Of a DNA stretch of 64,000 nt, positions 26,852 to 35,188 are shown in pieces. The DNA is taken from the NCBI GenBank assembly GCA_041395725.1, contig JAWKZW010000001.1:682001-746000 (forward strand). The letters run 5' to 3'. Under the pieces are notes generated by a model, which was given only the letters and a program-made list of their open reading frames with translations, did not search any database and was not told the DNA's origin. Both the position numbers and the translations under genes were made by a program. The number at the start of each line of letters is the position of its first letter. Positions within the stretch are counted from its first letter, which is position 1. The DNA is from Gammaproteobacteria bacterium. GTDB taxonomy: Bacteria > Pseudomonadota > Gammaproteobacteria > Pseudomonadales > Pseudohongiellaceae.

Positions 26852-29017
26852 TCATAAGCCATAACGTAGGCTAATCTCGTATGACCGGGGATCTCCAAAT
26901 ATCCACTGGTTGGAAACATAAGGCGCCAATACAAAATCTTCCTCGTCTGTCAGATTGCGCCCGCGCACTGTCAATGTCAGATTTTCAAAAATTATCCAAT
27001 TCAGGCTGGCATCGAATACGTTGTAATCCGGAAGCTTTTCTGTGTTTCCATCATTCGCAAAACGGGAATCAACGTAGCGAAAGCCACCTCCGAGCTGTAA
27101 GTTGGGCATGATTGACCAATTCACCCACAGATTCGCTGTCTGTTCAGGCACGTTGCGAGGCGTATTGCCTGCCAGCGATACACCGCCGGAATAGAATTCG
27201 TCAAACTCTGCATCGATACTGGTTGCGTTTAATTCCACGCTTAAGGTCTCAGATGGATGGATTCTTAAACTCGCCTCAAATCCATCCGAACTTTGTTGAC
27301 CAATCTGCTCGGTGATTGCGGAAGCCGGCAGCCGTGTCAATATGTCTTCTTTTTCAATATCAAAGTAGGCAAGCGTGTATTCCGCTCGACCATCAAGAAA
27401 TTGCTGCTTGATGCCTACTTCATATTGCCGTCCTGTTGCCAAGTCAAAATTCTTGTTACCGGCGCTGATGGAGATCGGTGAGGTAACCGGATCGGCCGCG
27501 GTGCTCGCTTGGGCGTAAAGACTGGTATCGGTATTCGGCTGGTAAACGAATCCTGCTCGCCAGGTAAACTCGTCAAAACTCGTATCAAACGCAGATGCTT
27601 CTGCCCCGCCTATTGGCAAATCAAACCTGTCGAATTCGATGTCGTCATAGCGTGCGCCGAGTACGATACTGAATTGGTCAGTTAACTGAATTACATCATC
27701 AATAAAAATCGCGTATTGCTGTGTATCAGTCTGGTAGTCAAGAATCGTAGGGATCGAAGCAGTCGGTAACTTGCCAGGGTCAAAGCCAAACACGGGTACG
27801 CTGTCACCCACGCCAAAGCCACCGGTCGTGAAATTGTTAAGGTAGTTTAGTTCGATGTCATTAATTTCTGCACCAATACTGATTCGATTCTGGATTCCAC
27901 CAAGGTCAGACTCGATCAGAAAATCAAAGCGTGAACCAATCTGTTCTTCATCGTGAATGATTCCCAGATAAAACGCCCGATCAATCTGTCCTGTGGAATT
28001 GTTATACGAATACTCCTCCAGATTTTGCCATTCGCGCTCAGCATCTAGAAAATAGGTATCACTGCGGAAGGTGACATTGGGAGAGATTTGCCAGTCGATA
28101 TGAAGTTTTGTCCAGGTATCTTCATATGCAACTTTTCCATCACCAAAGTTATAGTTGTTCTCGCGGTGAGAATCACTAGCCTCACCATTGATCAGCGGAG
28201 TACCCCAATACGGCGCCGCGTCGATGTCGGCATAGTCAACGCTTAGCAGCGCACGAAAATTGTCGTTTGGCTGGAATAACAAAGAAGAGGCCAACACTTC
28301 TCGCTGCTCGTCGGCTCGATCCACATAACCGTCTTCTTCTGTATAGGCGCCATCGATACGGAATGCCCATTGGTCAGAAAGTTCAGTACCAACACCCACG
28401 GCAGCTCTTTGCATGCCAAAGCTTCCCGCGGCCACCATTCCTTCGAAGCCGGTATCACCAAGCTGAGCCTGTTTCGGTACGTAGTTGATGGTAGTTCCGA
28501 TAGCGCCAATACCGTTTATAACGGAACCAGCGCCGTTAAGAACTTCAACCCGATCTAGCGTCCAGGTATCAGCAGGAAACGTCACGGTGCCAGCCACAAT
28601 GTATAAGCGCGTGCCGTCGTAAGTGTAAACCGTTGAGCCATGGCCGTTGAATCCTCGTGACGAAATAGATGTGCCGCCGTTACCGGGTGACGCACTCGAG
28701 GAGATACCGGTGCTGCGTGTCACTGCGTCGAGGGCACCGTAGTCACCTTTTGTCGCAATCTCCTCCCGACTGATGATGCCGACACTGGCGGGCGTTTCGA
28801 AGCCGCTTAGTCCAAGTCGGCTACCTGCGCCGTTTTCAGCATTTAGGCGAATGGTGCCAATACCTCCCTGGCCTCTCACAATTATTTCATCGATCGATGT
28901 TGACGGATTTTGTGCCTGTGCCATGCTTGTCCAGACAAGTGCCACGTTAGCTAATACAATGCCATGACGTAAAGGTTTTCTGATTGACCGAATGTGATTT
29001 AAAGGACGAGTGAACAT
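26852..29017 (-). CDS. TonB-dependent siderophore-type receptor
   Basis: 721-aa outer-membrane receptor. Signal peptide (HGIVLANVALVWTSMAQAQ), plug domain (about 45-175, with SVGIISREEIATKG, TRSTGISSSASPGNGG and RVEVLNGAGSVINGIGAIG), then a 22-strand barrel ending IFGDPRSYEISLRYGL. This fits siderophore/metallophore receptors driven by TonB. It is divergent from the PepSY gene at 29288, a common pairing in metallophore uptake. AGAGGTG lies before ATG 29017. Within a metal island it could take up an iron or copper chelate; ligand not readable. Confidence 0.92.
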   Translation of the reverse strand: MFTRPLNHIRSIRKPLRHGIVLANVALVWTSMAQAQNPSTSIDEIIVRGQGGIGTIRLNAENGAGSRLGLSGFETPASVGIISREEIATKGDYGALDAVTRSTGISSSASPGNGGTSISSRGFNGHGSTVYTYDGTRLYIVAGTVTFPADTWTLDRVEVLNGAGSVINGIGAIGTTINYVPKQAQLGDTGFEGMVAAGSFGMQRAAVGVGTELSDQWAFRIDGAYTEEDGYVDRADEQREVLASSLLFQPNDNFRALLSVDYADIDAAPYWGTPLINGEASDSHRENNYNFGDGKVAYEDTWTKLHIDWQISPNVTFRSDTYFLDAEREWQNLEEYSYNNSTGQIDRAFYLGIIHDEEQIGSRFDFLIESDLGGIQNRISIGAEINDIELNYLNNFTTGGFGVGDSVPVFGFDPGKLPTASIPTILDYQTDTQQYAIFIDDVIQLTDQFSIVLGARYDDIEFDRFDLPIGGAEASAFDTSFDEFTWRAGFVYQPNTDTSLYAQASTAADPVTSPISISAGNKNFDLATGRQYEVGIKQQFLDGRAEYTLAYFDIEKEDILTRLPASAITEQIGQQSSDGFEASLRIHPSETLSVELNATSIDAEFDEFYSGGVSLAGNTPRNVPEQTANLWVNWSIMPNLQLGGGFRYVDSRFANDGNTEKLPDYNVFDASLNWIIFENLTLTVRGRNLTDEEDFVLAPYVSNQWIFGDPRSYEISLRYGL

Positions 29018-29111
29018 TGAAACACCTCTTGGGGCTTCGCCATAGGCAGCGCTGAATTGAACAAGGAGGCATTATAGGTCTACTGGGAGATGTTAATCGT
29101 AGGATATTTAA

Positions 29112-29184
29112 GTTAATAACGGTTCTGAATTTGTTAAAGACGATTTTGAATCTGTTATTAACGTTTTGTAACCTACTATTAACG
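29112..29184. promoter_or_regulatory. Repeated TTAATAAC-type sites in the divergent receptor/PepSY region
   Basis: GTTAATAAC (29112-29120) and GTTATTAAC (29154-29162) are exact inverted copies 33 bp apart, and a third partial copy CTATTAACG lies at 29176-29184. They sit between the TonB receptor and the PepSY gene and look like operator sites. They do not resemble a Fur box closely. The remaining sequence 29018-29287 shows no gene. Confidence 0.45.
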
Positions 29185-29287
29185 TGCTGAACTCATTGAA
29201 AATGCTTACTTATTTTTAAGTTGTAGCGATATAGTATCGAATTGCCAAAATGGCTTGCTTGCCCCCTCGAAATAGAAAATTTTACCT

Positions 29288-30742
29288 ATGAAATGGAAGC
29301 CGCTTCTTTTCTTCATTCACCGCTGGATAGGAATATTCACGTGTCTGTTGTTTGCCTTATGGTTCGCCAGCGGCATTGTTATGATGTACGTCGAATACCC
29401 TGAACTTACTGTCGAAGAACGTATTAAAAATGCCTTTCCAATCGAATTTTCCCAGTTAAATCTTTCTCCTAGCGAGGCGTTTAGTAGCATAGGATCAACC
29501 TCGTCAATTTCCTCGATTACACTGACATCCGTGTTGGGCCGCCCGGCCTATCTTGCTAGTCTCCAAGGCCAAGGATTGGTTACTGTCTTTGCCGATGTCG
29601 GCGATACCTTGAGAGGACTGGCGCAAGGCGAGGCAATAAATGCCACAGAAAACTCTGGCTATGCCAGCACTCAAATAAATCCAAGTTACGGCGGTTTGAT
29701 AACGCGTGATCAGTGGACGGTTTCGTCTTCACTGCACCCTTATAGACCACTGCACAAGGTTTTTCTCAATGATTCTGATGGGACGGTTCTCTATGTTTCC
29801 GATGTGACCGGGACCGTTGTCAGGGATACTGGTCAGCACGAACGATTTTGGAATTGGATCGGTTCTACAATTCACTGGATTTATCCCGTCCAGCTTCGTC
29901 AATTCGAAAACTTCTGGATCCAATTGATCATCGTTGTTTCATGCATAGGAATCGTTTCCGTAGTTACCGGCGGAATTATCGGATTCATGCGTATTCGGAT
30001 ACTTCGGCCCTATCGCGGCAACGACGTTTCTCCCTACAAGGGCATCATGAAATGGCATCATATTCTAGGACTTGGATCGTTGATTTTCGTCTTTACGTTC
30101 ATCTTCAGTGGGCTGATGTCGATGGGGCCCTGGGGAATTTTCGAGTCTCCTAGCAGTGCATCAGAGCAAATACGAAGATATAAAGGAGACTCGACAGTCG
30201 ATCTTCGAGCATTACCTGGACTAGATCCCCAACTCGAATCGATGTCGGTTGCTGAAGTAGAGTGGACCTCGGTAAGCGGCAGTTACTATTACATAGCGAC
30301 ACTGTCTAATGGGGAGAAGCTTATTGATTTTGGCAACGGGCTTGAACACGGAAGTCGCGATCTCAAGATAGCAATCGGTGCTGCTGTTCCTCAGCTAATT
30401 CCGTCTGCCGCAATACTCCAAACAGAAATCCTCGATCAGTTCGACAATTATTACTACTCAAGACACAACCGTTATCGGCCTTTACCAGCTTTGCGAGTCA
30501 AGTTTGATGATTCAGAATCTACCTGGCATCACATCGATTCGATCACGGGTGAACCGATAAGCCGCGTTACTAATCGAAGCCGAATGGAGAGGTGGATGTA
30601 TTACGGGCTACATAGCCTCGACTTTCATGCGCTATGGTCACGCCGTCCATTGTGGGATATCTTTGTAATCACATTGAGCCTGATAGGACTGGGTTTCTCA
30701 GTAACTTCGATAGCAATTGGATGGCGTCGCCTGGTAAAGTAA
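29288..30742 (+). CDS. PepSY-domain (PepSY_TM) membrane protein
   Basis: 484 aa with four membrane helices: HRWIGIFTCLLFALWFASGI at the N-terminus, IIVVSCIGIVSVVTGGIIGF, WHHILGLGSLIFVFTFIFSG and a C-terminal LWDIFVITLSLIGLGFSVTS. Large periplasmic segments contain PepSY-like regions. The conserved MKWHH and HRW motifs suggest haem or metal-linked reductase function, as in siderophore-reductase-like PepSY proteins; this is inference. Divergent from the TonB receptor and followed by a lipoprotein gene. Confidence 0.85.
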   Translation: MKWKPLLFFIHRWIGIFTCLLFALWFASGIVMMYVEYPELTVEERIKNAFPIEFSQLNLSPSEAFSSIGSTSSISSITLTSVLGRPAYLASLQGQGLVTVFADVGDTLRGLAQGEAINATENSGYASTQINPSYGGLITRDQWTVSSSLHPYRPLHKVFLNDSDGTVLYVSDVTGTVVRDTGQHERFWNWIGSTIHWIYPVQLRQFENFWIQLIIVVSCIGIVSVVTGGIIGFMRIRILRPYRGNDVSPYKGIMKWHHILGLGSLIFVFTFIFSGLMSMGPWGIFESPSSASEQIRRYKGDSTVDLRALPGLDPQLESMSVAEVEWTSVSGSYYYIATLSNGEKLIDFGNGLEHGSRDLKIAIGAAVPQLIPSAAILQTEILDQFDNYYYSRHNRYRPLPALRVKFDDSESTWHHIDSITGEPISRVTNRSRMERWMYYGLHSLDFHALWSRRPLWDIFVITLSLIGLGFSVTSIAIGWRRLVK

Positions 30743-30806
30743 AAGCTTCTCTCCCATGAAGTTTGCTCTTGTTGTTCCCCTCAACTGACTTTAATTGGAT
30801 TCATAG

Positions 30807-31304
30807 ATGACTACGAATATTTCAGCAGAAGAAATAACATGTCGAGCCAATCAGCGAAGTAAGTATTCCCTGTTTTTGATTTTCTGCGTCGGTATAAGCG
30901 CATGCACTTCTCAGCCAGTCGAATGGATCGATGTGCCGTTGGCGGAAAACGTTTATTTTGAAGACCGCCCCGAGTACCTGTCAGACCAGGTTGTAATTCC
31001 AGTCCCTGCTAACTCCGATCTTGAGTATATGCTTGAGATGAAGCAGGGACATTCTGTTTCGTATGAGTGGCTATCGACTGATGTCACAAATCCAGAACTT
31101 TTGCTTGCAGAGTTTCACGGGCACACAATACGAATTTCAGATGAACCGGGCAATGTTATGTTCTATAAACAAGGCCGAGGCAATAGTGAAACTGGCTATC
31201 TCGTAGCACCGTTTGATGGCGAACACGGTTGGTACTTTTCAAACGAATCCGACATGGATTTAAGCATTACGCTTACACTTTCTGGTTACTATACAATCCC
31301 TTGA
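30807..31304 (+). CDS. Probable lipoprotein, unknown family
   Basis: 165 aa. Hydrophobic segment SLFLIFCVGISAC with a possible lipobox (GISAC), then an all-beta-looking periplasmic part: VIPVPANSDLEYMLEMKQGH, VSYEWLSTD, EFHGHTI, and GYLVAPFDGEHGWYFSNESD then LSITLTLSGYYTIP. The His and aromatic pattern would suit a small sensor or binding module, but no family is recognised. It lies 64 bp behind the PepSY gene and is probably co-transcribed. A hairpin overlaps its stop codon. Confidence 0.7.
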   Translation: MTTNISAEEITCRANQRSKYSLFLIFCVGISACTSQPVEWIDVPLAENVYFEDRPEYLSDQVVIPVPANSDLEYMLEMKQGHSVSYEWLSTDVTNPELLLAEFHGHTIRISDEPGNVMFYKQGRGNSETGYLVAPFDGEHGWYFSNESDMDLSITLTLSGYYTIP

Positions 31305-31319
31305 TGTATAGGGATTGTA
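31292..31319 (+). terminator. Hairpin at the end of the PepSY operon
   Basis: TACAATCCC (31292-31300) pairs with GGGATTGTA (31311-31319), a 9-bp perfect stem with 10-nt loop that begins within the last codons of the upstream gene. No T-run follows, so factor-independent termination is uncertain. Confidence 0.45.
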
Positions 31320-31340
31320 GGTGAATAACTTTATCTGTTT

Positions 31341-31469
31341 TTGCCGACCAGAGACGAAAAGAAAACTAGATTCAAACATTCGGAAGCAAAGAATATTAAG
31401 ATAGCACTCTTTCTAAGTTTGGTATTTACTACTTTGCTATTAGAAATAGGATGGCTTGATGGGCATTGA
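31341..31469 (+). pseudogene. Possible N-terminal remnant of a CDF transporter
   Basis: A 42-codon frame reads RFKHSEAKNIKIALFLSLVF then TTLLLEIGWLDGH before TGA. The pattern NIKIALFLSLVFTTLLLEIG resembles the first helix of CDF exporters (compare the start of the one at 24922). The rest of such a protein is absent, and 31470-31565 shows nothing coding. Confidence 0.3.
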
Positions 31470-31565
31470 CATTAGACCCCCTCTAAGGTATCAAATGTGC
31501 CGATTGATCATTCAAATGGTCTTTGTTTTACGTAACTATACATAGTGATTGGTGCTGACATATTC

Positions 31566-31964
31566 ATGCCTTGTCGAGTCTCAAAGTTTAATCGAGTAAT
31601 TCTGACGATGCTTTCGTTGTTAGTAGTATCCGGGCAACTTTCAGCCTACCCTCTATTTTGTAATATGCCGGGAATGGAAATGCATGGCATGGACACCAAT
31701 CGGGTGACCGAAGATGCCAAATCGGCGGCTGAGTCTAATACGATAAAACCAGCAAACGAGTCGGATAGTCAATTAGCTTCTGGCCTGCTAGACATGGCTA
31801 ATTGTGAGCAGATTTGTGGATATTGTCTGGGATACACTCATCCTGGAACAAAATGCTCTAACTTGGATTCTGATTATCTCTCATCGCGACAAGCAGACTT
31901 ATATTCTCGCTTCGCCCCCATTGAGCCTCTCAATAGTTTATTTCGTCCCCCCATTTCTGTCTAA
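31566..31964 (+). CDS. Small exported Cys/Met-containing protein at the head of cusCBA-2
   Basis: About 132 aa from ATG 31566 (frame open from GTG 31545). Signal peptide (NRVILTMLSLLVVSGQLSA), then FCNMPGMEMHGMDTN, a Met-rich stretch suited to Cu(I), and later ANCEQICGYCLGYTHPG with CxxxCxxC. The C-terminus is LNSLFRPPISV, similar in style to the leader gene before czcC. It precedes the second cusCBA, as small metal-binding leader proteins commonly do. No biochemical function is established. Confidence 0.65.
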   Translation: MPCRVSKFNRVILTMLSLLVVSGQLSAYPLFCNMPGMEMHGMDTNRVTEDAKSAAESNTIKPANESDSQLASGLLDMANCEQICGYCLGYTHPGTKCSNLDSDYLSSRQADLYSRFAPIEPLNSLFRPPISV

Positions 31965-32090
31965 GACAGGATAGGTCCGCCTGCTAAAAGCGCAGGCAAA
32001 TCATTCAACTTACCTTATTACGCTGCAATCGTGTGTCGTGACGACCTCGCGATTTTTGTGCTGCGTCTGAGTAATAGAAGAGATATCGAA

Positions 32091-33389
32091 ATGGGAACTG
32101 TAATTGAAAACAGGATCTTGATTCCTGGTTTGTTGTGGTGGGTTATTAGTATTTGGACTATGCCAGCGCTAGGGCAAATTGGTCCTGATGATGAACTCCA
32201 GTTAGCGGAATTGACGAAGGTGATGATTCAACAAAACGCTGGTTTGACTGCTCAAGAGCTACGAACGCGAGCGAACCGTGAGCTGGTTGAAAGCGCAGGG
32301 GCGCTCGATGATCCCCGGGTTAGTTATTCCATCGCACCGTCATCAATTGGCTCCGATATACCCAGTGATTTTGGCGATGCACTGCGGGTGCGACAATCGT
32401 TTCAGGTCTCTCAGTTATTCCCTTGGCCTGGAAAGCGGCAATTACGTACTGAGTTAGCCGTAGCAAGAGCTGAGATTAATGAAGCGAACTATGAACAGCT
32501 ACTTGTTTCACTGATTGCCCAAGTCAGGAGTTTGTGGACGCAACTATGGTTTGCCGATCAGGCATTGTCAGTTAATGCCGAGCATCAGGCCTTACTGAAT
32601 GACTTGGAATCAGTGGCTTCTACTCAATACGCTAATGGGCTTGGGTTGCAGCAGGACGTGCTGCAAATTCAGACCAGCCTTGTCGAATTGGATCACAGGG
32701 AGTTTGTGCTGAACCAGGAAATCAAGCGTCTGCAGGCTCGAATTAACGATCTGCTAAATCAGTCCGCCGACACCTCGATTGGGTTGCCGGGCGAACAGCT
32801 TCCCATTCGAACTTTGCCAAATCGCAACACTCTTTTGGAGTGGGTATTGGAGTCCGAGCCTGAATTGATAGGCCTGGAAGCAAGCTCTAGATGGGCACAT
32901 AGGAATAAGGAGCTAATAGACCTAGAAGACTTTCCGGATATTCAAGTCAACGCCGGTTATAACGAATTCTGGAACGATATTGAGCAACGCACCCAGTTTG
33001 GTATCAGTCTTAATATTCCATTGGATCTTGGCAAGCGCTCAGCCCGTAAAGCAGCGGCCGGATTCAATTATGCCAGTTCGCAAGCTGATGTCGCACGTCT
33101 ACGCAGCAAACTCATGGCTGACCTGGAGCAACTGTTATCTTCCGTAGAAGAATTGACTCATAGCATCAACCTTTTTGAAACTGAGTTAATTCCCTTAGCC
33201 CAACAAACTCTGAATGCAACCAGTGCCAATTTTCAGAGTGGCGGCGGCAACTTTCAATCTTTGATTCAAGCTCAACAACAATTGCTGGAGTTGCAATTAC
33301 AGATATCAGAGATGCAGGCGGATCGACTAATCAGTATTAGCCAAATCGACAAATTATGCGGAGGCCGACTCTGGCCTGTGGAGAATTAA
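32091..33389 (+). CDS. cusC: CusC/TolC-type outer-membrane efflux channel (second operon)
   Basis: About 432 aa. Signal-type start MGTVIENRILIPGLLWWVI then SIWTMPALGQ. TolC helical repeats are ELTKVMIQQNAGLTAQELRT and later FGISLNIPLDLGKRSARKAA. ATG 32091 is preferred; the frame is open back to 32031 without a good start. It overlaps nothing and is followed by cusB after 2 bp. Outer-membrane partner of the second CusBA. Confidence 0.9.
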   Translation: MGTVIENRILIPGLLWWVISIWTMPALGQIGPDDELQLAELTKVMIQQNAGLTAQELRTRANRELVESAGALDDPRVSYSIAPSSIGSDIPSDFGDALRVRQSFQVSQLFPWPGKRQLRTELAVARAEINEANYEQLLVSLIAQVRSLWTQLWFADQALSVNAEHQALLNDLESVASTQYANGLGLQQDVLQIQTSLVELDHREFVLNQEIKRLQARINDLLNQSADTSIGLPGEQLPIRTLPNRNTLLEWVLESEPELIGLEASSRWAHRNKELIDLEDFPDIQVNAGYNEFWNDIEQRTQFGISLNIPLDLGKRSARKAAAGFNYASSQADVARLRSKLMADLEQLLSSVEELTHSINLFETELIPLAQQTLNATSANFQSGGGNFQSLIQAQQQLLELQLQISEMQADRLISISQIDKLCGGRLWPVEN

Positions 33390-33391
33390 AG

Positions 33392-35188
33392 ATGAAAACC
33401 ATTGTAAGTTTATTGAGTGTAGCAATAGTTGCCGCCGTCACCGGGTTTATGGCTGCCCGCTTAATTCCCGTGGATAGGGGAGGTATGCCTGGGTCAACGG
33501 TCGCATCCTCAGAAAGACAGCCGCTTTATTGGGTGGCACCGATGGATTCCAGTTTCAGGCGAGATGAACCAGGCCTGTCACCGATGGGGATGGATCTAAT
33601 TCCAGTTTATGATGAGCCTGATAGTGAAACCAATGCCGTCAGAGTTACTCCAACGGTTCAGCAAAATCTGGGACTGAGAACAGCCAGTGCTATGCGTAGA
33701 GATTTCGCAAGGGATGTAGACGCGGTCGGATACACACGTTGGAACGAAGCGACCTTTGAAATGTTGCACCCGCGAGCAGAAGGTTGGCTGGAGGTCTTCA
33801 ATCTGGCCAGTGTCGGTGATCAGGTAAGCGCAGGCCAGGTGGTTTATGAGTTGTTCGCGCCCAATCTTGTCAGCACCCAACAGGAATTCATCACTGCACG
33901 CCAGTCTGGCAATCAAGTTCTGGCCGCTCTAGCCCGGGAACGATTGCTGGCGCTGGGATTTACTACCGCACAAGTCGAAGAACTCTCCAATAACGGGAAC
34001 ACGAGTAGTCGACTGGTTTATCGCGCCGTCAATGATGCGCTGGTCGTGTCCCTAGGCACCCGACGAGGCAACTATGTGCAGCCTGCCAGCACGATAGCCA
34101 CACTGGCGTCACTGGATTCCATCTGGGTCGATGTGGATATCTTTGAAACGGATACTGCAGATTTGGAAGTTGGTCTGGAGGCTGATATTGAATTTCCAGC
34201 CTTCCCCGGTGAAACCTGGAAGGGCGAATTGAGTTATATCTATCCGGAACTGGAACAGAATAGCAGGACCCTGCGGGTTCGGCTCGTCATTGAAAATGAA
34301 GATCATCGGCTTAAGCCCAATATGTTCGCCAATGTCGCCATTGCCGCTGATCCTCGACTCGACGTATTGGCAGTGCCTCGCGAGGCCGTCATTCGATCAG
34401 GGGCAGGTTCGCGGATTATTGTCGTTCAAGACGATGGTGCATTTGAACCGCGTGCGGTACGCACCGGCGTCAGTAGTGGTGAACAGATCGAAATCCTGCA
34501 AGGACTCTCTGCTGGTGAGATCGTAGTCACCTCCGGGCAATTCTTGCTCGACGCCGAAGCTAATGGTGAGCAAGCGTTGGCGCGGCTCGATGCCGCGGGC
34601 GATTCCGACACTGAAAGCATGGATATGGATATGGATATGGATGTGGATAGAACTGCCAATTCGTCAGGAGATCAAGTGGCCGTTTATTCTACAACCGGTC
34701 GCATTGTTAGCATGATGAGCGATGGCATGGTGACATTGGCACATCAGCCGGTTGCAGAACTGAACTGGCCAGCTATGACGATGAGTTTCACATCTGTTCC
34801 GGAAGTTAATCTCAATGAATTTTCAGTCGATGAAACGGTGCGCTTCGAGTTTCGTCAGCTTGAAGACGGTGGTTATCAAGTCCTGCTTATGGACAACGCG
34901 GGTGCGCCAATGAGTATAGACAGAAATGTCAGTGCATCAGGCGATCAGTTAAATGTTTATTCCACAATCGGTCGCATTGTTAGCATGATGAGCGATGGCA
35001 TGGTGACATTGGCACATCAGCCGGTTGCAGAACTGAGCTGGCCGGCAATGACGATGAGTTTCACCACTGTCCCTGATGTTAATCTCAATGAGTTTGCAGT
35101 CGATGACACGGTTCGATTTGAGTTTCATCCATTAGAAGATGGCAGCTATGAAATCTTGATGATGGAAGAGACGGAGGTAAATCAATGA
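33392..35188 (+). CDS. cusB: CusB-type adaptor with two tandem CusF-like domains
   Basis: 598 aa from ATG 33392. N-terminal anchor (IVSLLSVAIVAAVTGFMAA), Cys-less heavy-metal segment YWVAPMDSSFRRDEPG then LSPMGMDLIPVYD, then adaptor lipoyl/barrel domains up to about 410. A linker MDMDMDMDVD comes next, followed by two almost identical CusF-like domains, each with WPAMTMSF, the Met/Trp copper site of CusF. The duplicated unit is 273 bp at DNA level. The CusB of the first operon has only one such domain. The stop overlaps the cusA ATG (ATGA). Confidence 0.93.
   Translation: MKTIVSLLSVAIVAAVTGFMAARLIPVDRGGMPGSTVASSERQPLYWVAPMDSSFRRDEPGLSPMGMDLIPVYDEPDSETNAVRVTPTVQQNLGLRTASAMRRDFARDVDAVGYTRWNEATFEMLHPRAEGWLEVFNLASVGDQVSAGQVVYELFAPNLVSTQQEFITARQSGNQVLAALARERLLALGFTTAQVEELSNNGNTSSRLVYRAVNDALVVSLGTRRGNYVQPASTIATLASLDSIWVDVDIFETDTADLEVGLEADIEFPAFPGETWKGELSYIYPELEQNSRTLRVRLVIENEDHRLKPNMFANVAIAADPRLDVLAVPREAVIRSGAGSRIIVVQDDGAFEPRAVRTGVSSGEQIEILQGLSAGEIVVTSGQFLLDAEANGEQALARLDAAGDSDTESMDMDMDMDVDRTANSSGDQVAVYSTTGRIVSMMSDGMVTLAHQPVAELNWPAMTMSFTSVPEVNLNEFSVDETVRFEFRQLEDGGYQVLLMDNAGAPMSIDRNVSASGDQLNVYSTIGRIVSMMSDGMVTLAHQPVAELSWPAMTMSFTTVPDVNLNEFAVDDTVRFEFHPLEDGSYEILMMEETEVNQ
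34619..34648 (+). repeat. ATGGAT microsatellite coding an MD linker
   Basis: Four consecutive ATGGAT units and a variant (ATGTGGAT-like end) encode alternating Met-Asp between the adaptor and the CusF domains. Such 6-bp repeats can change in number without changing frame. Confidence 0.7.
34664..35185 (+). repeat. Tandem 273-bp duplication of the CusF-like domain
   Basis: Unit 1 (34664-34936) and unit 2 (from 34937) are offset by exactly 273 bp (91 codons). From the GGTCGCATTG at 34697 and its copy at 34970 about 65 bp are nearly identical, with one clear difference (Asn versus Ser codon before WPAMTMSF), while the remaining parts differ more. This points to an internal duplication with later gene conversion or uneven divergence. 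Confidence 0.85.
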
